Below are positions 22,043 to 33,907 of a DNA stretch of 64,000 nt, one piece after another. This stretch comes from Neoconidiobolus thromboides FSU 785 (taxonomy: Eukaryota > Entomophthoromycota > Entomophthoromycetes > Entomophthorales > Neoconidiobolaceae): the NCBI GenBank assembly GCA_025603075.1, contig MU626290.1, positions 62,001-126,000 of the forward strand, given 5' to 3'. A program made the position numbers and the translations under genes. Below the pieces are notes generated by a model, which saw only the letters and a program-made list of their open reading frames with translations, did not search any database and had not been told where the DNA came from. Positions within the stretch are counted from its first letter, which is position 1. The number at the start of each line of letters is the position of its first letter.

Positions 22043-22502
22043 GTAAAATATCGCTTTGTCAGCTCCATGGTTGATTATAACATAATAATCACTTGTCATG
22101 TTCTCGAGTTCAGGCACAATTGATTTAAAGTTCTTTATTTTGATTTGCTGCGAGAATTTCTAACCTCATATCACAAAAAATATTATCTTCTTATTTTGAT
22201 ATCCATACTTGTTGGAGTGTAAAAGGGATTTTAGAACACAACAATTCGAGGCTTTTTTATTGAATTGTCTCCTGATGTTGTACCTTTAATAAATCCACTA
22301 GACCTTTATGATAATATTTTATATAGATTTTACAGTAGTATTGTCTACTTTATTTATCTTACATAGTCCGTAGGATACTATGTGCTATTCTCCATAATTC
22401 AAGTTTATCTTAGTTATATAAACTAAGACCTTTCAACTTACAATTAGTTAATCAAGTAAAAGTTGCTTTTAACCCGAACCACTGAATGCCAAATTTTATA
22501 CT
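22043..22502. repeat. dispersed repeat C, copy 1
   Basis: About 460 bp, clearly similar to 24525-24972. Shared blocks include AAATATCGCTTTGTCAGCTC, GAGAATTTCTA, TATTTATCTTACATAGTC and CATAATTCAAGTTTATCTTA. The frames on both strands are broken, so it looks like a decayed transposon or an unknown non-coding repeat. Confidence 0.7.
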
Positions 22503-22691
22503 AATAGAACAAAAAATATAATTATATAGTTTATATAAAAAACTTATAGAAAATTTAAATAGCCTTATTAAAAAACAATTTTAAAATTACTATATTAAAA
22601 ACTTTTTTTATATTCTGTATTAAGGGACCATGTACAAAAAACATAATAAGTTATAGTTATTTTTACAAATACTTTAAATAATCAATGTAAC

Positions 22692-22798
22692 ATAAGGGGA
22701 TGTATTTTTGTGTCTAACAATTTTACTAACAATTTTTCTACTTAAATAATGCTTGGAAGATGGAAAAAGTAATGAAGCCAAAAAAAACATCTCCATAA
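22692..22798 (-). mobile_element. palindromic MITE, copy 5
   Basis: Ends ATAAGGGGATGTATTTTT and AAACATCTCCATA. Core AATGCTTGGAAGATGG. Shares the private variants TGTCTAACAATTTT and GCTTGGAAG with copy 7, so these two may be recent relatives. Confidence 0.8.
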
Positions 22799-22996
22799 TT
22801 TATTATAAAATTGATATAATATTTTATAGTTTAATATAATAAACTTATTATTCACTGAAAATTGTATAAAAAAATCATAATAAATAACTTTGTTTAAAAT
22901 AAAAATTATCTATTAATATAAATAATGTTATTATATAACTTATTAATAAAAAAAGTTTTTGATTTTAGTGTTTTTTAATTAAAAGAAAACTGTTTT

Positions 22997-23100
22997 ATAT
23001 AGGAGGTTTTTTTTGACTTCGTTACTTTTTCCATTTTTTTAAGTACTATTTGAGCGAAAATTTGTTAGTAATTCTTAAACACAAAAATAAATCTCCATTT
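22997..23100 (+). mobile_element. palindromic MITE, copy 6
   Basis: Ends decayed (ATATAGGAGG and AATCTCCAT). Interior keeps GACTTCGTTACTTTTTCCA and TTGTTAGTAATTCTTAA. Confidence 0.75.
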
Positions 23101-23372
23101 AATAAACATAAATTGACATAAATAAAGAAAAAACATAATTTACATCAACACAATCGTTTCAGTATATAGAAGCTATACAAATTTTTTTTCAACATCAAGT
23201 ATGTTATGAAATATTTTTCTATCAGCCTTGTAATTAATTATAATATAACAATTAGCTAAATTATATCTAAAACTAATTGCAGCTTTGTATTAATTTAACC
23301 GCAATTCGTATAATGAATTTAATTAGCTTTAAATAATTTTGCTATCAAAAATTACTGTATTTCTAAATCCAG

Positions 23373-23477
23373 GTATGAGGATGTATTTTTGTGTCTGACA
23401 ATTTTACTAACAATTTTTCCACTCAAATAATGCTTGGAAGATGGAAAAAGTAATGAAGCCAAAAAAACATCCACTAT
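23373..23477 (-). mobile_element. palindromic MITE, copy 7
   Basis: Left end GTATGAGGATGTATTTTT; right end decayed to CATCCACTATA. Closest to copy 5. Confidence 0.78.
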
Positions 23478-23596
23478 AATTAGTTTAAAGTTTTTTATTT
23501 TAGTAATTATATTTAATAACTATAATAAAAGATAATTATTATAATATTTTTTATATACAGCCACTTAATTAAACTATAATTGTTTTAATATAATAA

Positions 23597-23855
23597 CTTA
23601 AAGCTCTTTTATTGAATTGCTTTCTAATATTATACTTTTAATAAAGCTATTAAGTTTTTTTAACAGTACTTCATATAAATTTTATAATAATATCTTCTAT
23701 TCTATTTGTTTTACATAGTCTGTAGCTTATTATGTACTATTTTTATTAATTTAAATCTACTTTAATTATATAAACTAAGACTCTTTAATTTACAGCTAAC
23801 TAATTAAGCAAAAGCTGTTTCTAATTCCAACTACTAAATCCCAACTTTTATAGTT
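23597..23855. repeat. dispersed repeat C, partial copy 2
   Basis: Matches only the right part of copies 1 and 3: TTTTATTGAATTG, TTTTACATAGTCTGTAG and TTATATAAACTAAGAC. The missing left part lies where copy 7 of the palindromic element ends, about 120 bp away. Confidence 0.6.
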
Positions 23856-24328
23856 TTAATAACTTTTTTAACTAAGTTTTTATATGTTTTGTAGCTAATG
23901 TTATTATTGATTTTTTAATTAAACCAAAGTTATTTATATCAAGCAAAAGTGTGTTGATAGTATTATAAAAAAAAACTTGAAATAAGGCAGTTAAATTATT
24001 AATATTATTAAAAACATGATTATTTTTTTTAATAGTTAATAAATTAGTTATAAAAAAATCATTAAACACTGTTAAACATGAAATATAATAAATATTATCT
24101 GGTAATTTATAAAATTAGTTAAATTACTATTATTATTATTTTAACATTATTTAAAAATAATTATTTAAAAATGTATTTATTTATCTAAAAGTTTTATTAA
24201 TAGCTTTTTTGCTTAAATAATACAAAATAAAAAAACCCAATTATTGATAGTATTTAAATAATAAATAAAACTGATGTTTTTTACAAAAAATAATCAACTA
24301 AATTAAACAACAGCTTAAAAATTTAATT

Positions 24329-24434
24329 ATATGGGGATGTGTTTTTGTATTTAAGAGCTTTATTAACAACTTTTCCACCCAAATAGCGCTTAAAGATGAA
24401 AAAAGTAATGAATTCAAAAAAAACATCCCCATAT
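24329..24434 (-). mobile_element. palindromic MITE, copy 8
   Basis: Near-perfect ends ATATGGGGATGTGTTTTT and AAACATCCCCATAT. Core CAAATAGCGCTTAAAG. Reverse orientation. Confidence 0.85.
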
Positions 24435-24524
24435 AATAAGAGTTATAAAAAAACAATATAAAGTTATTGTTACAATTGTAAAAACTTCTTTAGATATAAA
24501 TATTAAATCTTATATTTAAGATGT

Positions 24525-24972
24525 GAAATATCGCTTTGTCAGCTCGATGATTGAGTATAGCGTAATGATCACTTAAGTTGTTGTGCTCTCAAGTTCAAAG
24601 ACAATTAATCCCATGTTTTTATTTTAGCTTACTATGAGAATTTCTAGCTCCATCCCAAAGAATATTATCATCTCATTTTGATATTTATATTTTTCAAAGT
24701 ATAGTAGCTCAAGGCTTTCTAATTGAATTATTCCTTGATATCTCGAACGTTTAATAAAGTCACTAAGTTTTCTTAATAGTATTTTATGTAGATTTTGCAT
24801 TAGTATTGTCTATTCTATTTATCTTACATAGTCTATAGCCTATTACATACTATTCTCCATAATTCAAGTTTATCTTAGTTACATAAACTAGGACCTTTCG
24901 ACTTACAGTATAGTCAACCAAGTGATAGTTGTTATTGACTCCAATCACTGAGTACTGGATTTCATAAAGATT
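24525..24972. repeat. dispersed repeat C, copy 3
   Basis: Full-length partner of copy 1 in the same orientation, about 2.5 kb away. One minus-strand stretch reads as 30-odd residues without a stop before frames break, which hints at a former coding element, family unknown. Confidence 0.7.
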
Positions 24973-25868
24973 TAAAAAAATAAATATAAATTAAATCCAT
25001 TATATAATAATGACTGCTTTTAAAGTAAATAGTAAATTATAAATTAATATTTAATTTAATTTTGAACTTTAAACTAAATTTTAAATCTTCACATTTTTAA
25101 CTAATTTTTGCTTTTTGGTTAATGAATGGCTGCAAGCTAAACAAATAGCCTTAACAAAATATATATTTGACATCAAAAAATATTGCAAATTTAATCAAAT
25201 TTAAATTGATTAAAAAAGCCAATATCCTTAATATTACATTTTTATTGCAACTTAATTAGGTTTTTTAAAGCCTGGTATTAGCATTAGCAATTTGTTAACT
25301 TTATTAAATTCTACTCCTAAATGAACAGCTAATAAACGATAGTTAGCTCTGAAAATTAACGCAAACTAGGTCACAATAAAGCTATAAGAGCTATATTGAT
25401 GTTTAGATACTAAAATATGTTTTCAGAATTTTTTTTAAAATTTCTTTATATTAGTGAAAAATGGAATGGATTATAGCAATATAGCATTTTATTATTTGCT
25501 TAAAATCGCTTATAGGTTGGCTTATAAAAACAAAAAAACTAAGTTGGCAATCTTGATACAATAGCTATATTTCTAAAACTTTAGTAAAACAGAAGCTTAG
25601 AACTGATGCATTTAATACTCTTGATTTTTCATTTCGCGGTTAAATTTTTTATTTAAGTGTAGCAAACATGTTAACAAAAAGTTCAGATTAAACAAACATA
25701 TATTTGTCCTCTAATGACCTAATGCCCTGATTTCATATTTAAGATGTTATCTTTTTATCAAATCATAGCGTTGTTCACTTTGCAAAAATCCAAATCCACG
25801 AATTTATGAAATAATAGTTAGCCAAATGTAAAAAGTAGCAGGAGGCAAGCTTACAGACTGGATATAAG

Positions 25869-25958
25869 CCAATAAAATAAATTTTAGCCACTCAATTTTA
25901 ATTCGTTTCTTCAACTAAAACTGACCAATAAAAGAATCCAATCAATATATTAGCCAAT
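25869..25958 (+). promoter_or_regulatory. cluster of CCAAT boxes before the V-ATPase gene
   Basis: CCAAT at 25869-25873, 25925-25929, 25938-25942 and 25954-25958, 130-220 bp before ATG 26091. Four copies in 90 bp of AT-rich DNA is more than expected by chance. HAP/NF-Y control inferred. Confidence 0.45.
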
Positions 25959-26090
25959 AAACATGCAAATTGTAGTTCCCCAACTTACGTTTTCTAAGGA
26001 TTTAACATAAAGGTAATGGAATTAATCCTTGTTAATTAGCTATCAAACTAAAACTTTTATTATTTCAATTTAGAATTAATTTTTAAAAAA

Positions 26091-26734
26091 ATGTCTGAAT
26101 ATTGTCCAGTATATGCTCCATTCTTTGCTACCATGGGGGTAGCTTCAGCTATTATATTTACTAGTGAGTTATTATTTTATTTTTTTAAAACTGATTTTAA
26201 ATTCTTGTTTTACATAGGTTTTGGTGCCGCTTATGGTACTGCTAAATCAGGTGTTGGTTTATCCGCTATGGGTGTTTTACGTCCTGATATGGTAATCAGA
26301 GCCATTGTTCCAGTTGTTATGGCTGGTATTATTGCTATTTATGGTTTAGTCGTAGCTGTTATGTCCTCTGGTTCTTGTGAGTCATAATTTGATTTTTATA
26401 ATTTATAATATTTAATCAATTTTTAGTGAACGCACAAATGCCACTTTATAAGTAGGTTAAAATTTAAATTATTTTTGTATTTTTATTAACAATATTTAGT
26501 GGTTTTATTATTCTTGCTGCTGGTTTATCTGTTGGTTTTTCTGGATTAGCCGCTGGGTTTGCTATTGGTATTGTTGGTGATGCAGGTGTGCGTGCTATTG
26601 CACAACAACCAAGGCTCTTTGTAGGTATGATCTTGATTCTTATTTTTGCTGAAGTCTTAGGTTTATATGGTCTCATTGTTGCTCTTATCCTTAATTCTAA
26701 AGTTACAGATAATGGTATCTGTACCAAATCTTAA
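26091..26734 (+). CDS. V-type H+-ATPase subunit c (proteolipid)
   Basis: Exons 26091-26163, 26218-26376, 26427-26451 and 26500-26734 give 163 residues. It forms the proton-carrying ring of the vacuolar ATPase. Four membrane helices are visible. Seen: [16 protein letters not shown] (helix 1-2), [49 protein letters not shown] and the proton-carrying Glu in [16 protein letters not shown]. The first intron (54 nt) has no in-frame stop, so an unspliced reading would insert 18 wrong residues. The third exon is only 25 nt (LNAQMPLY). Either a Vma3-like or Vma11-like role is possible; the sequence fits Vma3 better. Confidence 0.93.
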
Positions 26735-27095
26735 CAAAATATTTACCTATCAAATCAGATATAAAATTTATCTAAATTTCGATCAAATTAAATAGTGTTA
26801 TTTGGAATTTATTAACTTATATTGTTGAGCTTAATTAAGGTTACTTTCGATCTATTTTAATTAGTTAATATAGATGTTTTATTAGATATGGACTGAGTTA
26901 TAGGATTTAAAAAACAAATGTAAATAAATGAGTCCAATAAAAAGATCGATGAAGTGGTATATAATTAAAACACTTGAAAAAGATATAGTAAATGCAAGTG
27001 AATGAAATATGATAAACAGTTAAAAGTAGTCATATATTATTAAATTTAGTGCTGATATTCAAATAGCTTCGAGTAATAAACAAATTTATTGTAGC
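26735..27095. other. convergent intergenic spacer
   Basis: AT-rich 3' flanks of the V-ATPase and F-box genes, nothing else visible. Confidence 0.4.
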
Positions 27096-28536
27096 TTAAT
27101 AAGAATAACAATGTAAAATGGTAGAAGATTTAAATTGTTTCCTAAGTAAATTAACAAACTCTGAAGAAATTAAGGAACAATTACGTAAATCCAAATAGTC
27201 TAATGGATATGATGAGTTAGAAAGTAAAGTACTTAGCCCATGATTTGAAACCTTTGGACAATAGCTTAAATCAAGATAATTTAATTCTAAATTGGTTAAA
27301 AGAGTATGTAAAGTTTGTTCACCAAAAGTTAACCTAGAAATATTCAAATGTTTTAGACTTGATTTGCATTTTGATTTTGGATTAACTAAAGCTAATAGAG
27401 CCTCATCATTAATAGAAGGACAGGCGGCAATCGATAATATTTTCAACTTAGAGCATGAACTGGAAATAAACTTCACCCCAGTTATGTCAACAAAAGTTTG
27501 AGTTAAATTAATATCTACCAAATTACCAAGTACTTCTTTTAAGCAATAAATCACTTTACTATCAATAAAAAAATTTTTACTTAAATTTAAACAAGTTAAA
27601 TCTTGAAATGTTAATGCTAATAATCGAAAATAAAAATAAGGCTGTTCATTTCGAGTTAGTCCATTTTTCATACTTGATAAATTGATCTTAGTTATTAATT
27701 TATATTTTTTACAAAGTTCATTGATAATTTTTATTTCGAGTCCAGTTGTATTACTTATATCCATTTCTTTAAGGTTTGGGAATAAACAACTAATAGTATG
27801 TATAAATAACCCTTTTAATTTCAATCCAGCAACATTGAGATGCTTTAAGGTTGTTACTGATTTAATTAATTTACCATCTGTTGTATAAAATATATTATTA
27901 GTTAACTCATTTTTGGATATATCTAAATGAGTTAAATTTTGAACTCTTAATAATATCTCTTGAACAATATCTGCTGTTAATCCACAATTAGAAAGTGTTA
28001 TTTTTGTTAAATTGGTTTTATATTGTCTTATCAAAGGTGCAAAAAAAGTGAATGTAACTTTTGAATTAAGTATTTCAAAATTATTAAGATTTGGCCGATG
28101 AAAACTATTCAATTGTTTAAACCAGGTGTATTCTAATTTAGGACAATTATTTAAACATATAGATTTTAAGTTACTTCTAGCTCTCGTCAAAAATAATGAT
28201 AATGTATATACGGCATAATGTTTTCCATTTGAATAAAACAACCTTTTTTTATGGCTAGGATTACTAAAATTTAAATTTATATAACTCCATATCATTGGTA
28301 TGCTGATTATAGACCGTCGCCACGTTTTACATACGGTTCCTAAGGAATAGATCTCTTTTTGCGTTAAATAGGAAAATATTATCATTAATAATTCTAACGG
28401 TAGTAGATCTAACCATCTTAAACTAAACTTCTTAGGTTGTTAGATAGAACTTATTCACCATTTAATTGTTTTATTTTATTTTACTTACATGCTTGGTTTT
28501 ACTTTTAGCTACCTCGTTATTGGAACTAGACTCCAT
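27096..28536 (-). CDS. F-box protein with leucine-rich repeats
   Basis: Exons 28489-28536 and 27096-28430 give about 460 residues. Substrate-recognition subunit of an SCF ubiquitin ligase is the inferred role. The F-box is DLLPLELLMIIFSYL followed by SLGTVCKTWRRSI and PMIWSYINL. The rest is a run of about a dozen leucine-rich repeats, for example LTKITLSNCGLT, LTHLDISKN, LKHLNVAG and LNYLDLSYCPKVS, of the cysteine-containing type found in Grr1/Amn1/FBXL proteins. The splice acceptor could be at 28431 or three bases further; both stay in frame. The substrate cannot be told from sequence. Confidence 0.85.
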
Positions 28537-28999
28537 TATTTAAAAGAGTAGCTGAAAAATTAAATACTTTAAGGGATATCAATTTATAGAAGTGCAAACA
28601 AGTTTGCAAATTCTGACAAAACACTTGTTATAAGAATAGTAAATTGCAGCACTAAAGCAATCTTACTAGCAAATAATGGTCATTTTTGATCAAAGAAAGG
28701 ATTTACTGTTGCAAGCGGCAACTTTTCACTTTTTGCAATAAAAAATAGGATTATTTTACTACATTCTTATATTTTCGATTAAATTATAATAACAATATAT
28801 AGGGATATATTTTTAAGAGTTTTATTAGCAGTTTTTCCACTCAAATAGCGCTTAAAAAATGGAAAAAGTGATGAAACTAAAAAATATCCCCATATATTTG
28901 TTTAAATACTTTATAAATTTCAACCTTTTCATTTCAATAAAATGTAGAAAATAATTTGATTAAAAAAACAAAATTTTTATATCTGTTGAACTTTGACTT
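28537..28999. other. intergenic with one MITE copy
   Basis: Spacer between the F-box gene start and the 3' end of a 5'-nucleotidase gene. Holds palindromic element copy 9. Confidence 0.45.
28797..28895 (-). mobile_element. palindromic MITE, copy 9
   Basis: Shortest well-kept copy (99 bp). Ends ATATAGGGATAT and ATATCCCCATAT, core CAAATAGCGCTTAAAAAATGG. Confidence 0.82.
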
Positions 29000-29990
29000 T
29001 TATTTCATTAATTCTAGTAGCTCATTAACCCATTCCAATGAACCATCTTCTGTTATCACTACATCATATTTCTCGATATATTCTGGTAATAAAACTTCGG
29101 TATTGTGATTAACAAAACCAATAGTTAAAAGAGTAGTGGGATTAAAATTATTACTCATATTTAAATCACTAAGAGAATCCCCTAATAAAATACAATTATG
29201 TTTATTTTTAATTTGCTGATTGAATTCTAATTCATTTATTAATACATCTCCTTTGTTTAATATATGTATTAAGGGTTCTTTAAAACCTATTAATCTATAA
29301 GGTTCCTCTTTAGAAAATATCATGGTGTTGGAAATGATGTGTATATTATTATTGAAATAGCCTTTATTTAGTAACAAATGTTGAATTATATCTGTTTTAT
29401 TTTTGTTAATAATGTAATAATAAAATTTATTAAATTTGAAATTTACCTGTCAGCCCCGCCGAAAATATTAGTAAAGGTATTTTGTTTTTATTTATTAAGT
29501 TAAAAAATCTATCAGAATCTTGTCTATAGTTCATTTCATATTTAGATAATCCTTGTTGAATTTTATTAAGTGTTAGCTCCTCTTCAATATAATAGCTATG
29601 AATTGCATTCCACCAATTAACTATATGTTCCTCATTTTCCTCAAAATTTTTAGTATAATTTTTAACATATTGAATGTATTTTGCATTCACTTCCAATTCC
29701 TTAATTTTAAAACCTTCCGACACGATATCGGTTTGTGTAATTACCTTATGAGTATTTAGCATTTTTTTACCGTTAAATGAATATTTGGTTAACGTGGCAT
29801 CAAAATCTTATAAATATTTAATATATATACATATATAAAGAAAGGTTAAAATACCGGATATTATGTATAACTTATTGTATCCATCTTGCACTAATCTTTG
29901 AAGTTTAGTTTCTAAATGAGTTTTATTTTTATAGTGGATATTCGTTTGATTATTTATGTTTATCATTAAATTATTGATAATCGGATTCAT
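29000..29990 (-). CDS. pyrimidine 5'-nucleotidase, NT5C3/UMPH-1 type (paralog 1)
   Basis: Exons 29855-29990, 29447-29806 and 29000-29391 give 295 residues. HAD-superfamily phosphatase that removes phosphate from CMP/UMP or from 7-methyl-GMP. HAD motifs: DFDATLT across the first splice (nucleophile and acid Asp), LIFSAGLTD (motif II Ser), the lysine region FKEPLIH, and LLGDSLSDLNM (motif IV). It is the downstream member of a tandem pair with 30782-31787; both introns lie at the same positions and exons 2 and 3 have identical lengths (360 and 392 nt), so it is a gene duplication. Substrate choice within the family is not decided here. Confidence 0.87.
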
Positions 29991-30781
29991 TTTAATAGAT
30001 GAACTGTTTAGTAAAAAAAGTTAATAATTATCTTTTAATATTGATATTCTTTTGAAATAATTTGTTACGTCACTATTGATTTCTATCCTTAACAAACATA
30101 AATTCAGTAAAATTCTATTTATTGTTCTTTAAATGGTTGAACAAGACAAGACTTGTAAAAGAAATTATTTCTGCTATTACAATTAATGAAAACGTTTAAC
30201 GAAACATACTTTTGAATACTATTAATAAAATAATATATGGAGGTATTTTCTAGCTTCATCACTTTTTCTATTTTTTAAGCGCTATTTGAGCAGAAAAATT
30301 GTTAGTAAAATTCTTAAACAAAAATATATTCACATATTCATTTGTAAGTTTTAATTTGGGAATATACTTTACATATTTGAGTCTTCATTTAAAGCTTTAA
30401 AGGGAAGATAACTAAACTAATGATGAATTTATATAGAATAATATGAATACATATGGATAAGTTTAAAAGCTCAATTAAAATCAAAAGCAAAGTTCTATAA
30501 TTCACTTTTTTTGTCCATTTCCCATGTAATGTAAAACTTAAAGACTATTAAATAAAACTAGATAAAAAAAGTCTCAGTAAATTATTTTCAAATTAAACAA
30601 AAAAGTAAAAAATTTGTAGCACTAAGTGCTTAATTTGTATTTTTCGCTAAAAATTAAATTATTTAAAATTTGAACCAAGCTTTTAAACTACCTTATATAC
30701 TTATGAATAAAATATTGAGATTAACAAATAAAAAATAAATTTTGCTTTATAAATAAACCCAAAGAAAAGCTATACAAAAAC
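29991..30781. other. spacer between the tandem nucleotidase genes, one MITE copy
   Basis: AT-rich, contains palindromic element copy 10 (30235-30337). No gene seen. Confidence 0.45.
30235..30337 (+). mobile_element. palindromic MITE, copy 10
   Basis: Left end ATATGGAGGT, right end ATATTCACATAT (both diverged). Core AAGCGCTATTTGAGC and TTGTTAGTAAAATTCTTAA intact. Lies between the two nucleotidase paralogs. Confidence 0.8.
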
Positions 30782-31787
30782 TTAATTTAATTTCTCTAAT
30801 AAATCATTAACCCATTCCATTGAATCATCAGCAGCAATAACAACATCAAATTTATCTAAATATTTTGGTAATAAATTTTCTACATCATAATTTAAAAATC
30901 CAATAGTTAATAAGTTATTATGATTTAGCCCTCCTTTCATACAAACATCACCAAGAGAATCTCCAAGTAATAGACCATTACTTCGATTTTCAATTTCATT
31001 ATAAAATTTCATACCTTCAAATTTTATAACCCCTTTACTTAATACATGAATTAAAGGCTCTTTAAAATCAATAATGTTCTTTGGTTCTTTTGTATCAAAT
31101 ATCATAGAATTAGAAACTACATGTACGTTATCATTTAAATAACCCTTGTTTTGTAACAATATTTCAATTATATCTAAATAAAAGATATTAATGTGTTAAT
31201 AATTAAATATGAAAAATATAACTTACCTGCTAATCCAGCCGAAAATACAATTAAAGGTAAACCTTTTTGATTAGCCAATTTAAAAAAGTCATTACTACCA
31301 TCTCTATAAACCATATTAAATGTATCTAATCCTTCTTTAATAGCTTGGTATGTCAACTTTTCATCAATAAAAGCTTGATGAACTAGAGTCCACCATTCAA
31401 CCATCTTTTGATATTTTTCTTCATAGCTTAAAGTTTGAGATATTTCAAATGGGTAATATTTTTCAAATAACGCTTTTTCGTTCTCTTTAAACTTATCTGA
31501 TACAATACCAGTTTTGGTCAAAACAGCATGTGAGCCTACATTTCGATCTCCATTGACCCAAAATTTACTTATGGTCATATCAAAATCTACAAATGTTAAA
31601 TTTATTATTTAATGTAACATAAGAATAAAAAATAGCTACCTGAAATAATATGTAATTTATTAGCTCCGTCTTGAAGGATATTAGCTACCTTTTGCTTTAC
31701 TTTAGCTTCGTCACTAAAGTATACATTCTTTAAACTTTTGGGATTTAATTGTATATCGTTATAGTCGTTAGTTTCAGAGAAGGTCAT
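30782..31787 (-). CDS. pyrimidine 5'-nucleotidase, NT5C3/UMPH-1 type (paralog 2)
   Basis: Exons 31640-31787, 31227-31586 and 30782-31173 give 299 residues. Motifs: DFDMTISKFW, IVFSAGLAD, FKEPLIHVL and LLGDSLGDVCM. In motif I the usual Thr after DxDxT-L is Ser here, a conservative change. The N-terminus (residues 1-25) shares little with paralog 1 while the catalytic core is close, so the copies have had time to diverge. Cytosolic nucleotide salvage or cap-degradation role inferred from the family. Confidence 0.87.
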
Positions 31788-32033
31788 ATTGCGTCTTAAT
31801 AATAATAAAGGAATCTAAAATGTATTTAATATTAATTTTACAGTTGTCTCTTGGTTGCTTTATATATCGTTGAAAGTTTCAAAATAGAACAGTCATGATG
31901 AATAATGATTTCTAATGTTCATTTAAGTAAACTCAATTCCTCCAATAAGAATGAAATCATTTGATAGCGTGCATAAAAAGCTTTTTAAATTTGGATTAAT
32001 TCCAATTTAAGTTAATTACAATTTTATTTTTCA

Positions 32034-33526
32034 ATGGATTCAGATTCCCAATACTCAGATTCAACTAACAAAAACGGGGACATTGATTTAGAAGATTATG
32101 GAGAAACATTATTGAAATATGAAACTTCATCATTATTAGTTATAGTAATAGATTTACATCCTTTTGGTTGGAATAAGACTAAGAGTAATTTTCGAGATTA
32201 TTCCGAAGAGAAACAGAAATCAAAGACATTATATTTTAAAAGAGCTTTGGAACAGATTTTAGTTTTTATTAATGCATTTCTTGCTTCTTCTCATAATAAT
32301 CAAATCGCTTTAATTGCTGCCCATCCAAAGGCTTGGTAAGGGTTTTTTGTTATTTTTTATTATATGATAATATAATATAATAATTTCAATCATCATTTAA
32401 TTAATAGTACTAAAATTAAATCAATTAAACTTAGCGAATTCATCTATCCTAGCCAAAAAGAAATCCAACCAGAAGTAATATCAAGATATGAAAATTGCGG
32501 GCGAAAAGCACCTATTTTAGAAGATGGAACGAAATTGGAATTATCAAAATGTGGAAATTATTTTGAATTTAAAAAAGTGAATATTCAAATTCAAGAAAAT
32601 CTTGATGATTTTATTGGTAATATGGACATTGAATTAAATGACTCAAGATATAGTAAGTTTTAGTTTATTTATTTATTAAATTTATAATTAATTTTATGTT
32701 TAGAGTACTCCTCAATTACAGCAGCTATTTCAAAGGCTCTTTGTTGTAAGAAATTTAGATAAATTTATGTAAAAAAATTAAAATCAATTTAGATACACAT
32801 CAAAAAATAAAAGAAGAAGCTTTGAATAACTTAAAATCGCGTATATTAATACTATCAGTATCACCTGATCCACCTCATCATTATATACCTATGATGAATT
32901 CCATATTTTCAGCTCAAAGGATGGTAATTAAATATTTCAAGTAGAATAAAGTTCTATAATTAATTATTCCAGAACATTCCCTTAGACATTGTCAAACTGG
33001 CAGGCGAAGATTCAGTATTTTTACAGCAAGGAGCACATATCTCTGGTGGTCAATATTTAGATTTAAGACCAGATATAGAAAAGTCAAAAGATGAACAATA
33101 TCAATCTTCACCAATTTCACTATTACAGCATTTATTATTTGCTTTTTTACCTGAACATCAAATAAGAGATTTAATGGTTTCCCCATGTCAACCTGGTGTG
33201 GATTTTAGAGCTTCTTGTTTTTGTCATAAAAATGTGATCAATATCGGTTTTGTTTGTTCTATTTGTTTATCAAGTAAATCAAACCAAATTTTATTAAAAT
33301 TTAAAACTAATTTTTGTTCTATTTAGTTTATTGCCAATATTATGAAACATGTAACACATGCAGGTAATAATTTTAAATTAATTGATCTTAGATTTTTATT
33401 GATTTCAATCTTATTTTTAGTTCAAGACTTTCAATGAATAGAATACCAGTGAATATTAATAATGTTACTAATGAAGCGAATTTAAATACTAATGGGGAGG
33501 ATTCACATGCTAATGGAGTTCATTAA
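32034..33526 (+). CDS. TFB4: TFIIH subunit p34 (Tfb4/GTF2H3)
   Basis: Seven exons (32034-32335, 32408-32652, 32704-32745, 32793-32923, 32973-33273, 33327-33363, 33421-33526) give 387 residues. Core TFIIH component in transcription initiation and nucleotide excision repair. The vWA-like fold starts LLVIVIDLHPFGWN; then ALEQILVFINAFLASSHNNQ, RILILSVSPDP-type sequence, PLDIVKLAG and GGQYLDL. A C4 zinc finger closes the conserved part: FCHKNV, VCSICLSIYC and CNTCR. Acidic N-terminus and Asn-rich C-terminus are lineage extras. Six introns, two exons of only 42 and 37 nt. Confidence 0.92.
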
Positions 33527-33907
33527 TTGATATAGTAAATATAAAAGTTTACTTTTTTATTATAAAAAAGTAAGATTGATGTCTTAATGTTTAAGGAATA
33601 TTACACAAAAGGATACAAAACTTTAAAGTATTTTTATTAATATTGTGGTAAATACTCTTAAAAGTTATTTTAAATTATTAAATTGTTACAATTAAAATAG
33701 CTCTTATTACTATATATTTGCATTGTATCTCAAACCTTATTGTTATTAAATTAAATTTTAGTTTTGGCACTTAATTTTGATATTTAATCTTAGAAAGTTA
33801 TTAACAATAGAATCTAATAGTCGAGTTTAACATAACGTCTTTGTTTTAAGGTGTTTAATATCAAATGAATAAAACAAACTTTAACAGAAAATAAGATTGT
33901 AATTAAT

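Larger units (their letters stand above)
20953..26090. other. 5-kb gene-free, repeat-filled block
   Basis: Extremely AT-rich. Contains palindromic element copies 5-8 and three copies of dispersed repeat C. No credible gene is visible; the frame at 23872-24069 is low-complexity Asn/Ile/Thr. CCAAT boxes near 25869-25958 belong to the V-ATPase promoter. Confidence 0.55.

Noticed and set aside
23872-24069. Minus-strand frame of 65 codons
   Set aside because: Low-complexity Asn/Ile/Thr/Leu product in an AT-rich repeat block.
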